Assembly: GCA_030762935.1 (NCBI GenBank)
Contig: CM060900.1
Coordinates: forward strand, 402,617,632 to 402,681,631
Direction: 5' to 3'
DNA: 64,000 nucleotides
DNA from: Hymenopus coronatus
Lineage: Eukaryota; Arthropoda; Insecta; Mantodea; Hymenopodidae
Part shown: positions 49,034-55,143 of the stretch, one piece after another
Layout of the letters: each line of letters opens with the position of its first letter
Numbering within the stretch: position 1 is the first letter of the stretch
Translations under genes and position numbers: made by a program
Notes under the pieces: generated by a model
Database searches by the model: none
What the model was told of the DNA's origin: nothing
Seen by the model: only the letters and a program-made list of their open reading frames with translations

Positions 49034-52000
49034 GTGTGGTTTAAGGGCACTCAACTTTGTGGTTATCAGTATGCTTCGAAAACAAAAATGCCTAAAACCA
49101 CGAGATGAAAATCAATAAAGAAATAAGTTCATTAATAAAATAGTGCCTAAAAGAAGAAATAAGATCCAGGGTAAATAAAACTAACCTGGGGAAAACCAGA
49201 GGTAGATGAGTTGCCAAACTCAGTAAAATCAATGCAGGTAAAAAGGGATAAAAAACTAAAACTAAATCCTTATCTAAGGTTCAGGTAATAAAACTTCAAA
49301 AGCATATTTACTGGTCCATCAATAGCAATTACAGAAAATAAAAGTAAAAAAAAAAAAAAACTAGATGCTTATTATAAAACATAATTGTGATAAAAATTTA
49401 AAAACCATAGCCATTGCTCTTTAACCAAGATTGGCTGGAATTTGCAGAGAGCAGTAGAGGAAAACACACTAGGAACACATGATGGACCATTAATGCCTCC
49501 CTGCAGGACAGGCACACAGCAAGATCTTTCTTAAAATGAATAGGGATGACAATATACTCTTGTCGCATTAGCAGGAACACCTGTTCATGCCATATTCAGT
49601 TATACAGATTCAGAGGAATGTAGCGGCTCAAGATGGGTAGTGAAGTTGCATTTGTCAGTGAATATTATCTGGACTAAGGGATGCGTCCCTTGCAATATGC
49701 AAATCGTGAGTTGGTTTATCAAAGGTGAAAGGTGCATTGTACAGTTCACTGCATTTGCTAGTAAAATCAAGGTGGATGCACTCAGCAGCTTCTTTGATGA
49801 AAAGGAAAGTGCTTTGTAACTATCTGTTGCACTTATGGCAGTGAAGGAGGTGGCTAGGGTATTGACAGTATTCCATTCCCTGGTGTAGGTGGAGCCGTGG
49901 TTGGCAAGATCAGGGATGACTATCTTGAGACACTTACCAGTCACATGGCACCATAGTCCATACTCGCTGCAAATAGTTCCGATGAGAAAGGCATAAGATG
50001 TAAGATTGCATTACAAAGTATGAGCATTACAAAGCACTGCAAAGTATGAGCACTGTGAAGTATGTAATATGCCTTAACCCAAGCACATTTAAATGCAATG
50101 AAGTGCTCCTCTGTGGGGTGCAGGTGGAGAAGATGAAGAGCCTGTTTCCATGCCTTTAATGCCAATCAGCATCCTTCAGACCATCAGGGCACGGGAATGT
50201 GCTGAGGTGTAGAAAAACTCCATGAAATACTTGATTCAGCTGTGAGCAACACTAAAGAAGTAAAATACTCCACCATGTCTCCTATGAAGGCACAGCCATT
50301 TTAAGTCAGACGGAGCAGAGAGAAAAACTTCTCTAATCACCTTGGAAACAATGCAGCAGGAATGCTGTGTAGGCAATGGAAGTTGTCCCAAGATACAAAT
50401 ATTAATAGGGCGATGATTACTGTTGTGGAGATCAAAGACTACTGACCACTCCAGCAGAGGTATTAAGGCAGGACTATAGAAAGTAACATCTAAAGTGGAG
50501 TGCATGCATAAGTGCAAGATAAAAAGGTGCACCACTGTTTAATAGCAATAAGTCATACCTATTGCAAACGTCGGCAATCCCATACCTCGAGTATCATCTG
50601 TAGAAGAACCCCAACGAATATTGCTCGCACTGCCATTATCTAAAAAATTCAATGGTGGTGGAATCTGTGCTATCAATGTCTGAAGGTCAGTTTCTTGAAT
50701 CACATCATGTTGCAGCAAGTAAATATTGTAAAGGGAGAATAAGACAAAAGACCATATTATGTGCACCACCACCACTTGCAGTGGGGTGTTGAGCATGATA
50801 GTTGCAGCAAGCTAGGAAGATCCAGATTAGGAGAGGATTTATGTTCTTGCTGCTGTGTGTCTGATGATGTACGCTGTGTTCCAGGTGATTGGGCTGGTAA
50901 ACAAATAACAGCTTCAGGCAGGTCTGTTTGGGTCAATGCATCAGTAGCAGGCACAGTCTGTAAACCAACAGCCTGAACAAAACTGTGGTGAACAGCTGAG
51001 GAGTATCCTGTGGTGTTAGTAGGCTTCAGTTGCTCAAAGCATCACCATGCCTCATGAAAGATGAGATATTCAATATGTAACTCCTGTTCTCTTTTCTCAT
51101 CTATGTACCTGGGACATTGTCGCAAGCTAGACAGATGACTTCCTTCACAGTCCACACAGTAGGGATTGTGCACATAGGCAGCATCTCCATGGGGTGCTAG
51201 ACCACAATGGCTGCAGGTTGTGCACAGGCACCTTGGGTATGCCCGAATTGCTGGCACTTGAAGCAGTGCATGGGGTTCGGCACATACAGGTGGACAGCAG
51301 CACATCCATAATGACAGTATGTGAGCAGTATCGTTGTAAACAGTGTTACGTTCACCCCTGCACAAAATCAAGTTCTACATGAACTCATTTCTCGCATGCT
51401 CTTTCATGCTGTGAACTCTGTTCATATGAAAACATATTTTGTCCCTATGTAATTGGCATGTGAAGAGTGACTTTTGTTGCAAATCATATTAAGTCCATGT
51501 TTGGGTTTGTTGCAAAACATATGTCTACATCCATTTTTTTCAGAGTGGTTATCCTGCAAGTTATTAGCTGATTATTTGATCAGTGTTAAGCGTAAGAAGT
51601 ATTCTGATTGTTATATGTTGTGTATTCTGTTCATTTGTGCTGCTTTTTGCAATGGATGAAAGTGAAACTGTGGGGGAAAAGTCCACAGGAAGCTGAAGGA
51701 AACACAAGCAGCAAAAGTAGTCAAGGCAATTGCAATCTGAGGAAAGGTATGTGTAGAATAACATAACAATATTAGTCATCTTTTTGTCTCTAAGTCATTG
51801 AAATGTGTCCTTACCACTAGTGTATTATGGAAAATACATCTTGAATCACATCTTTTTCTCAGAAATAAATCTAAGCAGCTGTGCACTGTGGTAAGTAGCA
51901 ACATGCGTGAGGTGAAACCAAAGGCTTGCTCAGCATTTATACACCTATCACAGCATACAGTTTCAGCTATTTGTTGTATTATTGTTTTTATTGTAATAAC

Positions 52001-55000
52001 TCAAAGTTTTTCACAATAGCAATAGTTAAATGTGCAAAAGTTAAATTTTTTCTTCTGGCATTGTGATAACACTATGACTGGGCTAAATTTAAAGCTCCAT
52101 GCCAGCACAGAGAATTTTTTTCCATTGTTGCAGTATATCTATATATTTTCTTCTCAAAGCCGAAAAGAAATTGTCTGAAATAAAAACAGAGCAGAACATG
52201 ATCGCCAACTTTCCCTGAAAATTTCTGCATTCACACCAAAAAGATGCAAAGCCCTAGGGGAGAGCAGAAAAGAACCTTCACATCAATAGTAATAAATACG
52301 AATAACAACAACAACAATACTATAATAATATATTATTATAGTATTGTTATTAATAATTTATTTTAAACATGTTTCTTGATTTAAGCAAGTTATTTATAGT
52401 TACTGTGAACAGCTAAATCCTTTAACTAAAAATACATTTTTTAATACGGCAAATATGCTATTAGTCAAAGATAAACATGAATGTAACTTATTTTATTCAT
52501 TCAGGAGTAAGTGGATCATGTTTTATATGTATAATACCTGCTAATAATCACTAGAATGGTGGAAGGGGTCAAAATGACCCCTATTCAAATGTAACCTTTT
52601 ATAGTGCTTTAGGGTGTTTGGATCTTTTCTTCAAATTTCACTACTTTTATTAATGTATGTTGCTCATTATTTATATTTAATCCATAATGTCATTAGATTA
52701 TGGCTATGTTGAACAAGACAAGAAAATAAACCACACCATATAAAAGCATTTCAATCAAAACCATCTGTTCAAACATATCAAGTTTTCAAAAATTCCTCTG
52801 CAGCAAAAGGAAAATTCAATTATGTATTTTTACTGAAGCAATTCTTAGCTAATGGAAATACAAACCATCAGGTTCCATGCATGCTGCACTCATCATTTTC
52901 GGCATCTCAGTCCAACGATGTATTTGATAGCCATAGTTTGGAGTGGTGTTAGGAGGACACCGTTTGCAGCCAGTCTTTCCATCTGAATAGGTATCTTTTG
53001 GGCAGAATTCACACATGGATCCATTACGGTAGTCCATCCCAGGATTACAAGGTGGACACTCATGCCTTTCACTTGGAGGGGGCAACCTTGCTGCACCAGC
53101 TACATCATCACGGCATATCTTAGGCTGTAGCCATTTATATACCCTCTGGGTCTGCAATTAGGTGAATTTTTGTCAAATGCATTCATAATAACTGAGAATG
53201 GAAACCACAATGAGAAAAACAAACTTAAATTATATGTGTTATTAGTGAGCATTCATTAAAAATTCATGGGAGGTTTTCTTAGGTCCAGGGAACAAGAAAA
53301 AGTACTTGATCAAATTTTAACTTTCTCATTCTCATTCATGGATATGACATATTAGATACATATTGTGTATGTTACTGGTCTTCTTTGCTGTAGAAATTGC
53401 TGAAGGGAGCCATGACTGAAAGAGCTGCTAGACCTCTTTCAGGTCATAAGCTGGGAAAATGCAACTGGAACAAGTTTCAGTGAATGTGCATTCTGATCAT
53501 GTAGAAATACATTACATAATATAAAACATTATATATTATTAATATATAATTTATCGTATTCCCTCATGTTAAGACTTCCTTAAATTCATTGAATGTTGGG
53601 TTCTTCTATCAAAAGTGTTATCTTCAGTTAATTTATATGCATCTCAAAACTGGTTATTATGCTAAAAAATACAATACTAAAAGCTATAAAGAACAGCAAC
53701 ATCTTGTAGAAAGTAACAAACAACAAAGAAACTTTAATGTATGCTAGACAAAGTAATGAAGCTTAATATGACTGTAGGAATTGGAAATAGCGATGGATCT
53801 GCATTTATAAAATGTTTTTTGAATCTTGATTGGGTGAATTGGAAGCAGGTGAAAACATATCATTGGTTAGTTACAAACAAATAATGCCCTAATGCGCAAA
53901 ATGTACTTTCCAATTTGCTATCCATAATGGTCATTGATATGCATTCCCATTCTCATTTCTGGAGTATTCTGAACCAAAACACTGTATGCTGTTTTGCTCC
54001 CTGTTCTAGTTTCCATTTTTGGAATATTGTGAACCGAACTTAAGTCACTTAATCCAAGTTTATGTGAATTTTTCTGTAAAAGATACTTTAAATGAGGGCA
54101 TGGCTGCATGATTGTATTCCCTACTCTCATTATAGCCATGAATTTGCATACAAGACTTTTGGTGATGGATTTTAAATTGCATTTGAGATATCCACTATTT
54201 TAGAATTTTATGGACCATCACATCAACTAACATCATCTTTCTCAGATGTAAAACTTCTCTACTTATACAAGAAATTTATGAGAAGTATATTTAGTGTGAC
54301 ATGAAATACTGATATGAAATGTAGTCTTCAACAACACTTTTCATTACACTACTAAAAGAATTTTGATAAATATAAAGAGAGCATACTGTATATACAGCAC
54401 AATAGTGATGGGTGATAAAGTTTTCTCTCACATTAAAGGGTTGGATTAAAATTCTAGGTGTCTGAGGCACCATGACAGGGTATTTAAAGTTTTTCCCTGA
54501 TATTTCTGATAGATGTTAGGAACTTGAGCACTTTAGGTTGCACAGTGTATTTGCCTATTCATTTCATTGCTCCAACCATCGTTTAATATGGCTTACCACG
54601 CTAAAGGAATATTACACAATAAAGATAAAAAAATATGATGTGTTACATTCACATGTCTTTCTCTACTATCTATTGTTTAACTGTGGGTATATAAACTATT
54701 TTTATAAAAGTTTATTTTCTTATCTGCTCCATTTTAATCAAGATAAACATGTGCAGAAATAACTATATTACACATTTTATTAAACATACAAATGGGATAA
54801 TGATAGCCAAATGTTTAAGAACTGGATGCAATAAAGCCTTAGGAATTTCACATTATTCTATAATAAACAACTGAATATCAAAATCACTTTAAAAGAATGT
54901 CAAAAGTAATGAACACTTTGAGTCATTAATAATGAATATCTCAGAAATGTCTAATGACACAAAAAAACGTAATTTGGAATTGATTGTGTTTTTTAAAGAA

Positions 55001-55065
55001 TTCTCCCACTTTCTCTCACTTCATCTCATTTTTTCTTGCTACCTCTCACTCCTTCTCACTCCATG

Positions 55066-55143
<78 letters not shown>

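Noticed and set aside
48838..49050. Open frames of poly-His and poly-Met
   Set aside because: They are translations of the (GAT)n microsatellite.
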